Source: Aerococcus agrisoli | Lineage (GTDB): Bacteria > Bacillota > Bacilli > Lactobacillales > Aerococcaceae | Assembly (NCBI RefSeq): GCF_003797145.1 | Contig: NZ_RKMG01000009.1 | Coordinates: 1 to 64,000 of the forward strand | DNA length: 64,000 bases | Direction: 5' to 3' | In this document: positions 42,393 through 51,929 of the stretch, one piece after another | Layout of the letters: every line of letters begins with the position of its first letter | Numbering within the stretch: the first letter of the stretch is position 1 | Made by a program: the position numbers and the translations under genes | Notes under the pieces: model-generated | Databases searched by the model: none | Seen by the model: the letters and a program-made list of their open reading frames with translations, nothing else | What the model was told of the DNA's origin: nothing

Positions 42393-43561
42393 CAAAATCT
42401 CAAAATCAAACCGTATTAGACATGCAACCCTCTGGTATCCGACGTTTTTTCGATATTGCTAATGAAATAGAAGGTGTCATTTCATTAGGGGTAGGAGAAC
42501 CAGACTTTCCAACACCTTGGCCAATCCGTGAAGAAGCAATCCGGTCAATTAAAAAAGGTAAAACCTACTACACTGCCAATGCCGGATTAATTGAATTGCG
42601 CCGTGCAATTTCAACCTATCTTTCAAACAAATACGACATCCATTATGATGCACAAACAGAAGTAATTGTGACAGTTGGTGGATCAGAAGCGATTGACTTA
42701 GCTTGTCGCGGCCTGATTAACCCTGGTGATGAAGTACTTGTGATGGATCCTTCTTACGTTTCATACGTACCTTCAATTGAATTAGCAGGTGGTATTCCAG
42801 TGCCAATTCAATTGCCAAGTGAACATGATTTCATCTTGCAACCTGAAGGTATTGAAGCAAAAATTACGGACAAAACCAAAGCCATTATCTTAAACTATCC
42901 AAATAACCCCACAGGTGCAGCAGCATCTCGTGAAGAACTAGAAAAAATTGCGGACGTTATCAAGAAACATGATTTATACGTGTTAACTGATGAAATTTAT
43001 TCTGAAATTTGGTATGCCAAAGATAAATACACTTCTATCGCGTCATTTGAAGGGATGAAAGAACGTACAATCTACATCAATGGTTTTGCCAAAGCCTTCT
43101 CTATGACAGGTTGGCGTATTGGTTACCTATGTGGTCCTGAAGTATTGGTAGAACAAATGTTAAAAGTACATCAATTTACCATTATGGCAGCACCAACGGT
43201 ATCACAATATGCAGCAATCGTTGCCTTAGAAGAATGTGACAATGAAGTAGAAGCGATGCGTAAAGACTACCTACAACGTCGAAACTTCCTATTAGGTCGT
43301 TTCCGTGAAATGGGTATTCCATGTTTCGTACCACGTGGTGCCTTCTATACATTCCCAGACATTCGTGAATTCAACATGACCAGTGAAGAATTTGCCTTAG
43401 CTTTACTAGATGCTGAAAAATTGGCCGTAGTGCCAGGTACAGCCTTTGGTGAAGGTGGGGAAGGTTTCCTACGTATTTCATACGCATACTCAATTCGTGA
43501 ATTGACGATTGCCATGAATAAAATTGAAGACTTTATCACGAAATTACGTAATCAAAAATAA
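42389..43561 (+). CDS. PLP-dependent aminotransferase, class I/II
   Basis: A 390-residue fold-type I aminotransferase of the aspartate/aromatic (PatA/YugH-like) group. Seen: VGEPDFPTPWPI, YTANAGLIELR, GGSEAIDLACRG, NYPNNPTGA, LTDEIYSEI, and the PLP Lys in NGFAKAFSMTGWRIGY. The carboxylate-binding Arg lies in FLRISYAYS. The amino donor is not certain. It overlaps the Lrp gene by 4 bp (ATGA) and ends with a terminator. Confidence 0.92.
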   Translation: MTKSQNQTVLDMQPSGIRRFFDIANEIEGVISLGVGEPDFPTPWPIREEAIRSIKKGKTYYTANAGLIELRRAISTYLSNKYDIHYDAQTEVIVTVGGSEAIDLACRGLINPGDEVLVMDPSYVSYVPSIELAGGIPVPIQLPSEHDFILQPEGIEAKITDKTKAIILNYPNNPTGAAASREELEKIADVIKKHDLYVLTDEIYSEIWYAKDKYTSIASFEGMKERTIYINGFAKAFSMTGWRIGYLCGPEVLVEQMLKVHQFTIMAAPTVSQYAAIVALEECDNEVEAMRKDYLQRRNFLLGRFREMGIPCFVPRGAFYTFPDIREFNMTSEEFALALLDAEKLAVVPGTAFGEGGEGFLRISYAYSIRELTIAMNKIEDFITKLRNQK

Positions 43562-43571
43562 TAAATATGAA

Positions 43572-43608
43572 AACGGTCGGAATCTGTAGAGGTTCCGATC
43601 TTTTTTGT
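43572..43608 (+). terminator. Terminator of the Lrp-aminotransferase operon
   Basis: The stem GGTCGGAA / TTCCGATC with a short loop and six Ts. Confidence 0.8.
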
Positions 43609-43666
43609 AGCTTCATTTTTGAACCATCTGCCGGAACCAGTCTGATCGTTGTCATTTATCAACAAC

Positions 43667-43702
43667 AAAAAACGAGCCTGATATCAAAATCAGACTCGTT
43701 CA
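43667..43702 (-). terminator. Terminator of the DUF4015/YkyA pair
   Basis: The stem AACGAG-CTGAT / ATCAG-CTCGTT with an A-run at its left edge, which is a U-tail on the minus strand. Confidence 0.8.
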
Positions 43703-43710
43703 TCGCAATA

Positions 43711-45114
43711 TTATTTGTAATCTACATCGGGTGAGTATTCGTTGGCTGCATCCCAAAGTAAGTATTCAGTGGCGCCGTTATCAATGACAGCGTCAATTTG
43801 TTCCTGTACTTCAGCAGGACCGTATTCTTTCCATGTGCCATCCGCTAAGTATGAAGCGGTAAAGTCTTGTAACCATGGACGTGATTTAGCCGGTGAATCC
43901 AACTCTTGCATCAATGCATTTTCTTTTTTCATATAGGCATCTACAACTTCATATGGGTGTAAGTCTGGATAATCCAATCCAAAGTAGCCTGGTCCCCAGT
44001 GTGAAGGGTAGATCATGGCTGAGATAGCATCCACGTTTTCAGCCATCATGTTAAAGTTTTGGCCGATACCTGGTGTAGCCACCACATCCGTTACATAACC
44101 AAACATATCCGCAGATACTTCTACGCCATAAGGTTTCAATTCCTCACGGGCATAGGCTAAGAAATCAGCGATAACCATTTGACGGGCTTCAGTTGAATCC
44201 TTACCGTATTCAGCATAGTCGCCCATATCATAAGTTAAGCTTTCACCGAACATCTCGAAGGCTTCAGGGAAGCGTACATAGTCAAATTGAATATCCTTAA
44301 ATCCAGCACGTGCTGCGGCTTTGGCTGTTTCCACTAGGTAAGCCCAGTTATCTTTGTTGTATGGATTTAAGAAGGCGTCGCCACCATGGTTGGTCCATAC
44401 TTGGCCATCAGCTGTTTGGAAGCTACGTTCCGGTTCTGCCTTCGCTAGGTTAGTATCTTTAAAGGTTGTGATACGCGCGATTGGATAAATTTGCTTGTCT
44501 TCAAAAGTTTGCATCAAAGTTTTGCCATCAATGGCATCAGTTTCAGCAGCATTCACGGATGCATCTTCGGTTGGCAGGTCCATGGTGATGTTTCCATAGT
44601 CATCTTTGACATCTAGTACAACAGTATTTAGGTTGGTGTTATCTAGTAAAGCCATATTTTGTTCATATAAAGTAGGGTTGGTTGCACCATCAGCAGAAAG
44701 GTAAATCCCTTTAACACCTTCAGCGGGATAGGCAATGTCATAACCTGAATCGTAAACAAATTTATCTGGAATTGTTTCAGGTGTGGCTAATAAATCATTT
44801 TGGTTAGCCGACAATTCCGGTGTTGCTTCAGTATCCTCATTCGATACACTTGAGGAAGCAACAGATTCACTACTTGCACTCGATGACGTGCTAGTTGCTT
44901 GACTAGACGTTGTCGAAGCTGACTCATTTGCAAAGTTCATATTCGCCAAGCCGTACCAATCGGTTTTTATACCGAAAATAAGCAATAAACTGACTAGCAT
45001 AGCCACGACGAGCGACAATACTAACTTCCAATTAAATTTAGGCCCTTGTGGGGTTGGTCGTTTTGATGGTGTAGGTTGATTTGATTGATTTTGGTCCAAA
45101 ATATTGGCCTCCAT
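43711..45114 (-). CDS. Putative glycoside hydrolase (DUF4015), membrane-anchored
   Basis: A 467-residue protein. It has a cytoplasmic Pro/Gln-rich N-tail, a TM anchor (~29-47), a Ser/Thr-rich linker (~58-100) and a DUF4015 TIM-barrel domain (~130-460). Domain hallmarks are GVKGIYLSADGAT, NTVVLDVKDDYGN, FKDIQFDYVRFPE and the late SAMIYPSHWGPGYFG. The family is a predicted extracellular glycoside hydrolase, possibly acting on cell-wall or exopolysaccharide glycans; activity is unproven. It starts 15 bp after the YkyA-like lipoprotein gene and is likely co-transcribed with it. Confidence 0.86.
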   Translation of the reverse strand: MEANILDQNQSNQPTPSKRPTPQGPKFNWKLVLSLVVAMLVSLLLIFGIKTDWYGLANMNFANESASTTSSQATSTSSSASSESVASSSVSNEDTEATPELSANQNDLLATPETIPDKFVYDSGYDIAYPAEGVKGIYLSADGATNPTLYEQNMALLDNTNLNTVVLDVKDDYGNITMDLPTEDASVNAAETDAIDGKTLMQTFEDKQIYPIARITTFKDTNLAKAEPERSFQTADGQVWTNHGGDAFLNPYNKDNWAYLVETAKAAARAGFKDIQFDYVRFPEAFEMFGESLTYDMGDYAEYGKDSTEARQMVIADFLAYAREELKPYGVEVSADMFGYVTDVVATPGIGQNFNMMAENVDAISAMIYPSHWGPGYFGLDYPDLHPYEVVDAYMKKENALMQELDSPAKSRPWLQDFTASYLADGTWKEYGPAEVQEQIDAVIDNGATEYLLWDAANEYSPDVDYK

Positions 45115-45129
45115 TCTTCTTCAATAACA

Positions 45130-45735
45130 TTAGGCTTCAGGATCTTCAGCTAACTTGGCTAAATTAGGTAAGACTTCAGCCAACAATTCCTGAGCAGTTT
45201 GGTATTGGCTATTGATGCCAGTCATACCATCTGTGAAAACAGTTAAGTCACTATCTTCAGCAGCAAGCTGTTGATAATAATCATTCTCTGCATCTAATAC
45301 AGCTTGATAGTTTTCAACATAGCCGGCCATCTGTTCATCAACAGTTAACACGAGATTGCGCATTTCACTGAAATTAGAAAAGTCTTCTTCCGCAGTGAAG
45401 TCAGTTTCATCAAATTTCTTTAAGGTAGCCGCTTGATTATGTAGGTTTTCATAATCCTCTTTAAGGGTTTCAAAAGCATCTTGGCGGGCTATTAAATTCG
45501 CACGCGTTTCACCTTGGCCACCCTCCGCCATATTGGCTAAACTTTTATCTGCAGCCAAATCAGTTTCGAAGTCAGTTTGTAAATCAGCTTCATTGGTCTG
45601 AATGATCTGCAAGGATTCGGTCATATCATTGGCTTCCTGCTGTGCCTGACTGATCACCTGGTCGGGTGTGGCACCACATGCAGAAAGAAGGAGGATGCTT
45701 AATCCAGCTACCATTAGACTAGCTTTTTTCGTCAT
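45130..45735 (-). CDS. YkyA-like cell-wall-binding lipoprotein
   Basis: A 201-residue lipoprotein with lipobox LLSAC (Cys20 predicted acylated) and an all-helical, Glu/Asp/Gln-rich coiled-coil body matching the YkyA family of putative cell-wall-binding lipoproteins. No catalytic motif is present. It is the promoter-proximal gene of the pair with the DUF4015 glycoside hydrolase, suggesting a shared envelope role. Confidence 0.82.
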   Translation of the reverse strand: MTKKASLMVAGLSILLLSACGATPDQVISQAQQEANDMTESLQIIQTNEADLQTDFETDLAADKSLANMAEGGQGETRANLIARQDAFETLKEDYENLHNQAATLKKFDETDFTAEEDFSNFSEMRNLVLTVDEQMAGYVENYQAVLDAENDYYQQLAAEDSDLTVFTDGMTGINSQYQTAQELLAEVLPNLAKLAEDPEA

Positions 45736-46033
45736 AATTCATTTGTACTCCCATCTAACAAATTTTGGTATATAATAACTAATAAATCATATCATTATTT
45801 TATCATACGTGATTTTCTAATAATTCTCAAGAATTTTCTAAGTTCGGTCTTAAGTCCCTATTAAGCAGAAAGATATCCGTTATAATAATAGATAAGAAAA
45901 TCTAACCATCGGATGACAATTAAAAACCTATTTTAACAGTCATAAAAGTGCTTTCATATAAATGGACACTAAGATTTAACTAAAAATTACATTAAATCAT
46001 CAGATTGAACGATGAATTGAGGAGTTGTAGACC
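45736..46033. other. Divergent intergenic region, no gene
   Basis: About 300 bp of AT-rich DNA between the divergent YkyA-like and hydrolase genes. A TATAAT word (45881-45886) could be a plus-strand -10 box without a good -35. Nothing else is supported. Confidence 0.5.
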
Positions 46034-47026
46034 ATGAGCAAAAAGCTAGATAACGCCAGACTATGGCGACTAGGACTTGCAGCGGCTGCCACTGGTATTG
46101 GCTACGTATACCATGCCATGAGCCAAGAACGGTCATTAAAAAGCAAAGTAATCCAAGGCGGCTTACGTGTAAAGAAGGAGGCGGATCGTTTTATGCCAAC
46201 AGATAAAAAAATCCAAGCAACCGAAGCGTACGCCAACCGTCCCAAAAATCACGAAGACCTATTTTTTATCACACGCGATGATAAGGCCCAAATTCTTCGT
46301 GGGAAAAATGGTGTACTCATTGATTTAGAAACAAATCTATTGTCGTCAACTACTGCAAATCCTTGGATTATATATTTCCATGGTGGTAGTGGTATCGATA
46401 CCTTACAAGAAAAGGAATGGCGCTTTGTGCAGAAGTTGGCCAAATCATTTGATGGTCAAGCCAACGTTTCTGCAGTATTAATTAAATCCTTTGCCAACCA
46501 AAGCATTATCGATGAAGCAAGACGCATCAGCAATCTGATACATGAGATGGCGAAACAATTGGGGCGCAGTCTAGAGGATGTTTACTTTGTGTCGAGCGAC
46601 ACGGGGGCCATTCCAGCTTTATTGACGGCTGATTTCCTAGTCCAAGATAAGTTGAAAATCAAGCGCGTATTCCTTTTATCACCATGGCTAAATGGTACGT
46701 TCGATGACGTGACCGTGAATCCTAAAGACGTGGTGTACGATGCGACGCGTGTGAATGCGATTAAGACTTTGTGGAGGCAAAAGAATCCGGCCCTAAACTA
46801 TGCCAAGATGCCAACTGAAGAGTTGCCGGCGATTGATTTCGTGAATGGTACTGATGATAGTTTTGCCTGTGATGGGCATTGGCTGCACAAACGTTTACGT
46901 GCCCACAACCAACAAAGTAATTATTATCAATTTGAGTTTATGCATCATCAATTTTATTTAGATCAAATTCCAGAGAGCCAAGAAGTGATTGATATTATTC
47001 ACCAACAAATTATTGCAGCTGAATAG
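46034..47026 (+). CDS. Alpha/beta hydrolase-fold protein with altered nucleophile
   Basis: A 330-residue protein of the alpha/beta hydrolase-3 (HSL-like) type. The oxyanion-hole motif HGGSG follows IIYF. The expected GDSAGG elbow is replaced by VSSDTGA, putting Asp189 where the catalytic Ser should be. The acid and histidine are present in VNGTDDSF and MHHQFYLD. Either it uses an Asp nucleophile or it is non-catalytic. The N-terminus has a basic, weakly hydrophobic segment and no clear signal peptide. The start has GAGGAG. Similar non-canonical hydrolases occur in Lactobacillales next to envelope genes; function is unassigned. Confidence 0.78.
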   Translation: MSKKLDNARLWRLGLAAAATGIGYVYHAMSQERSLKSKVIQGGLRVKKEADRFMPTDKKIQATEAYANRPKNHEDLFFITRDDKAQILRGKNGVLIDLETNLLSSTTANPWIIYFHGGSGIDTLQEKEWRFVQKLAKSFDGQANVSAVLIKSFANQSIIDEARRISNLIHEMAKQLGRSLEDVYFVSSDTGAIPALLTADFLVQDKLKIKRVFLLSPWLNGTFDDVTVNPKDVVYDATRVNAIKTLWRQKNPALNYAKMPTEELPAIDFVNGTDDSFACDGHWLHKRLRAHNQQSNYYQFEFMHHQFYLDQIPESQEVIDIIHQQIIAAE

Positions 47027-47087
47027 GGCTGTCCATATTGGTTCTAGTGGATGAAACTGCTATAATAAGCCTTAAAGGAGTGATTTT

Positions 47088-47786
47088 ATGATACCTGGTA
47101 TGTATTTTGACTGGACCATCGTCCTCATTATTATTGGTGGGGTTATTGCAAGTATCGCAAGTGCGAATGTAACCCGCACATTTAATAAATATAGTAAATA
47201 TACAACTGAAAAAAGAATGACTGGTACCCAAGTTGCAGAATATATTTTGCAATATTCAGGTATTACGAATGTACGTGTGGAGCGTATTGCAGGGAATTTA
47301 ACTGACCACTACGATCCAACAAATAAAGTATTACGTCTTTCAGATGCAACCGCTGATTCGACTTCAATCGCAGCCATTGGTGTTGCTGCCCATGAGTGTG
47401 GTCACGCTGTGCAAGATGCGCAAGGCTATTTCTTTATGACGTTGCGTCAAAAAATTGTTCCAATTGTAAATATTGGATCTAATTTCTCTTGGCCAATTTT
47501 GATTATGGGTGCAATTGCAGGATTCAATGAAACCTTAATTAATATAGGTATTATTTTATTTGCCTCAACTTTGATTTTCCAATTGGTTACTTTACCAGTT
47601 GAATTTGATGCGTCAAACCGTGCTTTAAAAATCATGGAAGAGGGTAATATTTTAACCGCTAGTGAATTACCATATGCCCGTAAAACGCTACGTGCTGCTG
47701 CCATGACATATGTTGCTGCAGCGATTGCTGGTGCTTTATCGCTTTTACGTGTCTTGATTTTATTTGGTGGTCGTTCACGCGATTAA
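47088..47786 (+). CDS. YugP-type zinc metallopeptidase (membrane)
   Basis: A 232-residue integral membrane zinc metallopeptidase of the YugP family. TM helix at ~9-29, zinc motif AAHECGHAVQDAQGY with catalytic Glu in HECGH, then hydrophobic segments ~125-165 and ~205-225. EFDASNRAL near the third metal ligand is the family second motif. Substrates are unknown; a role in membrane-protein turnover is plausible. It has a ribosome site AAAGGAG. Confidence 0.9.
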   Translation: MIPGMYFDWTIVLIIIGGVIASIASANVTRTFNKYSKYTTEKRMTGTQVAEYILQYSGITNVRVERIAGNLTDHYDPTNKVLRLSDATADSTSIAAIGVAAHECGHAVQDAQGYFFMTLRQKIVPIVNIGSNFSWPILIMGAIAGFNETLINIGIILFASTLIFQLVTLPVEFDASNRALKIMEEGNILTASELPYARKTLRAAAMTYVAAAIAGALSLLRVLILFGGRSRD

Positions 47787-47807
47787 TTGTTCAACTGACA
47801 TCCCCTT

Positions 47808-47847
47808 CAACAACCTTGGACGAGTTCGGTTCAGGGTTGTTTTTTTG
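47808..47847 (+). terminator. Terminator after the YugP-type gene
   Basis: The stem AACAACC (47809-47815) / GGTTGTT (47835-47841) with a T-run. Confidence 0.75.
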
Positions 47848-47944
47848 TGAAATAGGTCCTAGGGTTGATGTCAAAATAGTAAGATTTGGTAAACTATGTG
47901 TATATTCGATACGATTATCATCTATAAAGAGGAGGTGGCAAACA

Positions 47945-48736
47945 TTGAACGGAGATAGCAAACAACAAGCAAAAGATACACTCGTGCATAATCGAGCCTG
48001 GTTCATCATATTTACCTTGATTTTTGCAGGGCTATATTGGGTCCTAGGACTAGTGCAAGCAGCAATTACAGCAAGTATTTTTCCAGTAATCATCGTCTTT
48101 CTATTATTCAATTTAGTGTTCTTCGCGGGTACGGAAATGGTTTATTTACGGTCTTTGATGATCAAAAATAACCAACAATCCTTGCACTTTTTCCGTGACA
48201 TGGTGCGACCATTTTTCAATGATGCCTTACGTTATGGCTGGGCCAATTTCATTAAAGGGGTTTATCTTGTACTTTGGTCACTCGTATTCTTTTTTCCAGT
48301 CATCTACAAATGGATGGCCTATGCATTAAGTAACTTTTTGATTATAGATTTTCCTTTGTTGTCGACCAATGAAGCAATTACTGAAAGCCGTCGCTTAATG
48401 CGTGGTCGAAAGGGCCGTTTTATCTGGTTACATATCCGATTTATCGGATGGTTCATCTTAATTCCAATTACCTTAGGTTTAGCCTATTTCTATGTGAAAC
48501 CATACTATACCTTGGCTTTGATTAACTTCTATGAACAAGCCCTAGAAGAAGATGGCTACCCAGAAAAAATTAGAAGGTTTGAAGCTGGGGATTCAGCTTC
48601 TACTAATCGCCACCGTCAAGAAGTGAAGCGACCACGCAGAAAAGTGTATATCACTAAGCGAAAACCACAAGAACCAACACACACATACAAACACACCGAC
48701 TATCAATATGACGACGACAGTTGGGATGATTTTTAA
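47945..48736 (+). CDS. DUF975 family membrane protein
   Basis: A 263-residue integral membrane protein. The DUF975 topology is seen as five to six hydrophobic segments (~20-40, 44-66, 95-125, 130-150, 172-195), with STNEAITESRRLMRGRKGRF between the fourth and fifth, a diagnostic family motif. The C-terminal tail is basic and low-complexity. Function unknown. The TTG at 47945 is the start because AGGAGGTGG lies at the correct distance; the frame is open upstream but overlaps the previous terminator. Confidence 0.83.
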   Translation: MNGDSKQQAKDTLVHNRAWFIIFTLIFAGLYWVLGLVQAAITASIFPVIIVFLLFNLVFFAGTEMVYLRSLMIKNNQQSLHFFRDMVRPFFNDALRYGWANFIKGVYLVLWSLVFFFPVIYKWMAYALSNFLIIDFPLLSTNEAITESRRLMRGRKGRFIWLHIRFIGWFILIPITLGLAYFYVKPYYTLALINFYEQALEEDGYPEKIRRFEAGDSASTNRHRQEVKRPRRKVYITKRKPQEPTHTYKHTDYQYDDDSWDDF

Positions 48737-48742
48737 TAAAAG

Positions 48743-48779
48743 AAAAGGGTGTCGATGAAAATGATCGACACCCTTTTTA
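48743..48779 (+). terminator. Terminator of the DUF975 gene
   Basis: The 14-bp stem AAAAGGGTGTCGAT / ATCGACACCCTTTT (48743-48756 / 48764-48777). Confidence 0.88.
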
Positions 48780-48791
48780 TATTTGATTGCA

Positions 48792-48820
48792 CAAAAAAAC
48801 CGCCGAAGCGGTTTTTTTAG
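48792..48820. terminator. Bidirectional terminator at the 3' end of glnA
   Basis: The stem AAAAAACCGC / GCGGTTTTTT with a CGAA loop, 13 bp past the glnA stop codon on the minus strand. Confidence 0.85.
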
Positions 48821-48832
48821 TACATTGTAGGA

Positions 48833-50167
48833 TTAATATTGTTCTAAGTAAGTGTTCAATTCCCAGTCTGTAACTTGGTGTAAGTACTCTTGGAATTCAA
48901 TACGTTTGCTTGATAAGAAGTTAGCAGTGATGTGTGCACCTAATGATTCTTGTACAACTTCATCTAATTCTAATTCGTCTAATGCACGAGATAGAGAGTT
49001 AGGTAATTTGTCGATACCACCGTTTGCTAATTCATCAGCAGTCATTTTGTATACGTTACGGTCGATTGGTGCAGGAGCAACCATTTCGTTTTCGATACCT
49101 TTAAGACCAGCACCTAAGATAGCAGCTAATGCTAAGTATGGGTTAGCTGCTGGGTCAACTGAACGTAATTCAACACGAGTTGATTTACCACGTGCAGCTG
49201 GGATACGGATTAGTGGTGAACGGTTACGAGTTGACCAAGCAATGTTTACTGGTGCTTCGTAGCCTGAAACTAAACGTTTGTAAGAGTTAACGATTGGGTT
49301 AGCAACAGCAGTAATTGCTTTTGCATGTTCTAATACACCAGCGATAAATTGCATAGCTGTTTCAGATAATTGGTTATCAGTATTTGCATCGTAGAATACG
49401 TTTTCGTCACCTTTGAATAATGACATGTTGCAGTGCATACCTGAACCATTGATACCATAAATTGGTTTTGGCATAAATGTTGCATGCAAGTCATATTTAC
49501 GCGCAATTGTTTTAACGATTAATTTGAATAATTGAATCTTGTCACAAGCGTCAACAACGTTTGCGTATTTGAAGTCAATTTCATGTTGTCCGATAGCAAC
49601 TTCATGGTGAGAAGCTTCTACTTCAAAACCAAGGTCTTCAAGGACAAGTACAATTTCACGACGGCAGTTTTCACCTAAGTCTACAGGTGCAACATCAAAG
49701 TATCCACCAACATCATTTACACGAGTTGTTGCATTGCCATCTTCACCGATTTTGAAAAGGAAGAATTCAGGTTCTGGACCTAAGTTGAATGAAGAGAATC
49801 CGAAGTCATCTAATTTTTCAACCATACGTTTTAAGTTACCACGAGGGTCACCAGCAAATGGTTCACCATCAGTTGTGTAAATATCACAGATTAAGATCGC
49901 AATTTTTTTGTCGTCAGATCCCCAAGGGAAAACTGTCCAAGTATCTAAATCTGGATATAGTTTCATATCAGCTTCTTCGATACGAACGAAACCATCGATT
50001 GAAGAACCATCAAAGGCCATTTCATTGTCTAAAGCTTTGTCCAATTGTGATACAGGGATTTCAACGTTCTTTAAGATACCGTTAACATCTGAAAAGGCTA
50101 AACGAATAAAATGTACGTTTTTCGCTTTTGCATCTTCAAAGATTGCTTCTCTTGTCCATTTTGACAT
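48833..50167 (-). CDS. glnA: Glutamine synthetase, type I-alpha
   Basis: The 444-residue GSI-alpha enzyme of Firmicutes, forming a dodecamer that makes glutamine from glutamate, ammonia and ATP. Motifs: [35 protein letters not shown], the glutamate-binding [11 protein letters not shown], and AAPRGK-type [13 protein letters not shown]. The adenylylation Tyr of GSI-beta is absent, as expected. In most Firmicutes it follows glnR in an operon; here it is transcribed alone, from a promoter with a GlnR-box. Feedback through GlnR or by glutamine is therefore expected with a regulator outside the window. Confidence 0.96.
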   Translation of the reverse strand: MSKWTREAIFEDAKAKNVHFIRLAFSDVNGILKNVEIPVSQLDKALDNEMAFDGSSIDGFVRIEEADMKLYPDLDTWTVFPWGSDDKKIAILICDIYTTDGEPFAGDPRGNLKRMVEKLDDFGFSSFNLGPEPEFFLFKIGEDGNATTRVNDVGGYFDVAPVDLGENCRREIVLVLEDLGFEVEASHHEVAIGQHEIDFKYANVVDACDKIQLFKLIVKTIARKYDLHATFMPKPIYGINGSGMHCNMSLFKGDENVFYDANTDNQLSETAMQFIAGVLEHAKAITAVANPIVNSYKRLVSGYEAPVNIAWSTRNRSPLIRIPAARGKSTRVELRSVDPAANPYLALAAILGAGLKGIENEMVAPAPIDRNVYKMTADELANGGIDKLPNSLSRALDELELDEVVQESLGAHITANFLSSKRIEFQEYLHQVTDWELNTYLEQY

Positions 50168-50211
50168 AATTTTAACTCCTTTTTTTCTTCCTGGTTTTAT
50201 ACTACTTGAGT

Positions 50212-50275
50212 ATTATCTACATAAAAATACATAATTGCAAGCGCAATTTTACGTATCGTGTTATAAAATGTAACA
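50212..50275 (-). promoter_or_regulatory. glnA promoter with GlnR box
   Basis: On the minus strand, TTGCAA (50235-50240) and GATAAT (complement of 50212-50217) are 17 bp apart, 45-74 bp before the glnA ATG. Upstream, TGTTATAAAATGTAACA (50259-50275) exactly fits the GlnR consensus TGTTA-N7-TAACA. A second imperfect TGTGACA word lies near 50300. Confidence 0.8.
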
Positions 50276-50383
50276 TGAATATCATTTTGGAGCAAAATGT
50301 GACATTTACAACAGAAAGCACACACTTTTTGCTATAATAATGAAAATATTATGAAAAAATGAAAATGAAATGAGGAAGTATAG

Positions 50384-51076
50384 ATGGTAATTTGGGGGGC
50401 AATTGTAAATGCCTTAAGTGTATTACTTGGTGGTTGGCTTGGGAGTTCGATGGGACATCTACTACTTGAACGTACGAGAAAAGGGATCATGACAGCAATT
50501 TCGTTAGCGATTGTCTTTATTGGTGTTCAAGGTGCTTTGGAGACAGAAAATTTAATCGTGATGATTCTCTCATTGGTTTTCGGTACACTCATTGGGGAAT
50601 CTTTAGATTTTGAAGGAAAATTTAATCATTTCGCGCATCAATTACAGGAACGTTTTGCAGGTGATGGCGAATCAACTTTCCAAGAGGCCTTTGTTTCTTC
50701 CACATTATTTGTGGCTGTCGGCGCAATGGCGATTATTGGATCTTTGCAATCAGGATTATCCCTTGACCATTCTACTATGTACGCGAAATCCATCTTGGAC
50801 TTTGTATTCATTTTTGTACTTTCATCAACTTTGGGCATAGGAGCTGCCTTTTCAGCGGTACCACTTTTTGTTTATGAGGCTGCATTGGCTATTTTAGCTT
50901 CATTTGTAGCACCATTTTTAGCCACCGAGGTAACAACCGAAATAGGGGCTGTAGGGTCATTGTTAATCATGGGGTTAGGATTTAATCTGATGCAGGTAAC
51001 GGACATTAAAGTTATGAACATTGCACCATCTATGTTCATGCCAATCCTTATTTTGCCAATTTTAACGATGTTTTAA
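50384..51076 (+). CDS. DUF554 family membrane protein
   Basis: A 230-residue polytopic membrane protein of the DUF554 (YdfK/YqgA-like) family with about seven hydrophobic segments. The N-terminal MVIWGAIVNALSVLLGGWLG and the central GTLIGESLDFEGK motif are typical. A predicted transporter of unknown substrate. The ribosome site GAGGAAG precedes ATG 50384. The promoter should lie in the region shared with divergent glnA. Confidence 0.87.
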   Translation: MVIWGAIVNALSVLLGGWLGSSMGHLLLERTRKGIMTAISLAIVFIGVQGALETENLIVMILSLVFGTLIGESLDFEGKFNHFAHQLQERFAGDGESTFQEAFVSSTLFVAVGAMAIIGSLQSGLSLDHSTMYAKSILDFVFIFVLSSTLGIGAAFSAVPLFVYEAALAILASFVAPFLATEVTTEIGAVGSLLIMGLGFNLMQVTDIKVMNIAPSMFMPILILPILTMF

Positions 51077-51146
51077 CATTTTTAGAATGATATAAAGACA
51101 GACTAGTATATAATAGAGAAAAAAGGATTTAGGAGACGATTATTTC

Positions 51147-51752
51147 ATGGAAATGTATGCATATATTGAGGACTTAGCATCTAGTAAATCAGCACCAGGG
51201 GGCGGTTCAGCAGCTGCCTATGCTGGATCAATGGGTGCAGCTTTGGGTAACATGGTATTAAACATTACGATTGAAAAACAAAAAAATGCCGATAAAGAAT
51301 TATTGAGTGGCTTAGTTGCACATATGACGGCACATCAAAAAAACTTGTTCGACCTTGTGAAAGGTGATGAAGAAGCATCTACTCAATTATTTGATGCATA
51401 CAAATTGCCGAAAGATTCTGATGAAGAAAAAGCAACTCGTTTACAAACTATCCAAGATGGTTTGAAGATTGCTACCGAAGTACCACTTGATGTTATGATG
51501 AATGCAACGCATGCATTAGAAATTATGATTCAAGTTGCTGAATTAGGACGTAAATCTGTTTTAGCAGATGTAACTGTGGGCACTTCTATGTTAAAAACAG
51601 CTGTCCTAGCTGCAAATGAAAATGTCGTTGAAAATGTTGAATACTTGAAAGATGCAGAGCTAGCAGCATCATTTGCAACACAAGCTGAAGATTTCATTGC
51701 GAGAACACACTTAGCGACAGAATTAATCGCTAAAAAACTAGAAACACGTTAA
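51147..51752 (+). CDS. Cyclodeaminase/cyclohydrolase family protein (FchA-like)
   Basis: A 201-residue all-helical protein of the formiminotetrahydrofolate cyclodeaminase family. The N-terminal SSKSAPGGGSAAAYAGSMGAALGNMV is the folate-binding glycine-rich signature. It may act on formimino- or methenyl-tetrahydrofolate in one-carbon metabolism. No histidine-degradation genes are nearby, so the exact reaction is inference. GGAGA ribosome site; ends at a terminator. Confidence 0.88.
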   Translation: MEMYAYIEDLASSKSAPGGGSAAAYAGSMGAALGNMVLNITIEKQKNADKELLSGLVAHMTAHQKNLFDLVKGDEEASTQLFDAYKLPKDSDEEKATRLQTIQDGLKIATEVPLDVMMNATHALEIMIQVAELGRKSVLADVTVGTSMLKTAVLAANENVVENVEYLKDAELAASFATQAEDFIARTHLATELIAKKLETR

Positions 51753-51766
51753 TTTCAGTATTGATC

Positions 51767-51798
51767 AGGAGACCGGATTTGGATGCCGGTCTTTTTTG
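51767..51798 (+). terminator. Terminator after the FchA-like gene
   Basis: The stem AGACCGG / CCGGTCT with a 9-nt loop and six Ts. Confidence 0.8.
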
Positions 51799-51929
51799 TT
51801 TGACTAATAAGTGCACATGTTCAAGCTTGATAGTATTTACATAATCAATTTGCAAGCAGTCTATTTGGAGAGGTTTCGTATTTTAGTTATGATGTAGTTA
51901 ATCAAAACGACCAGAAAGTAGGTGGAAAA

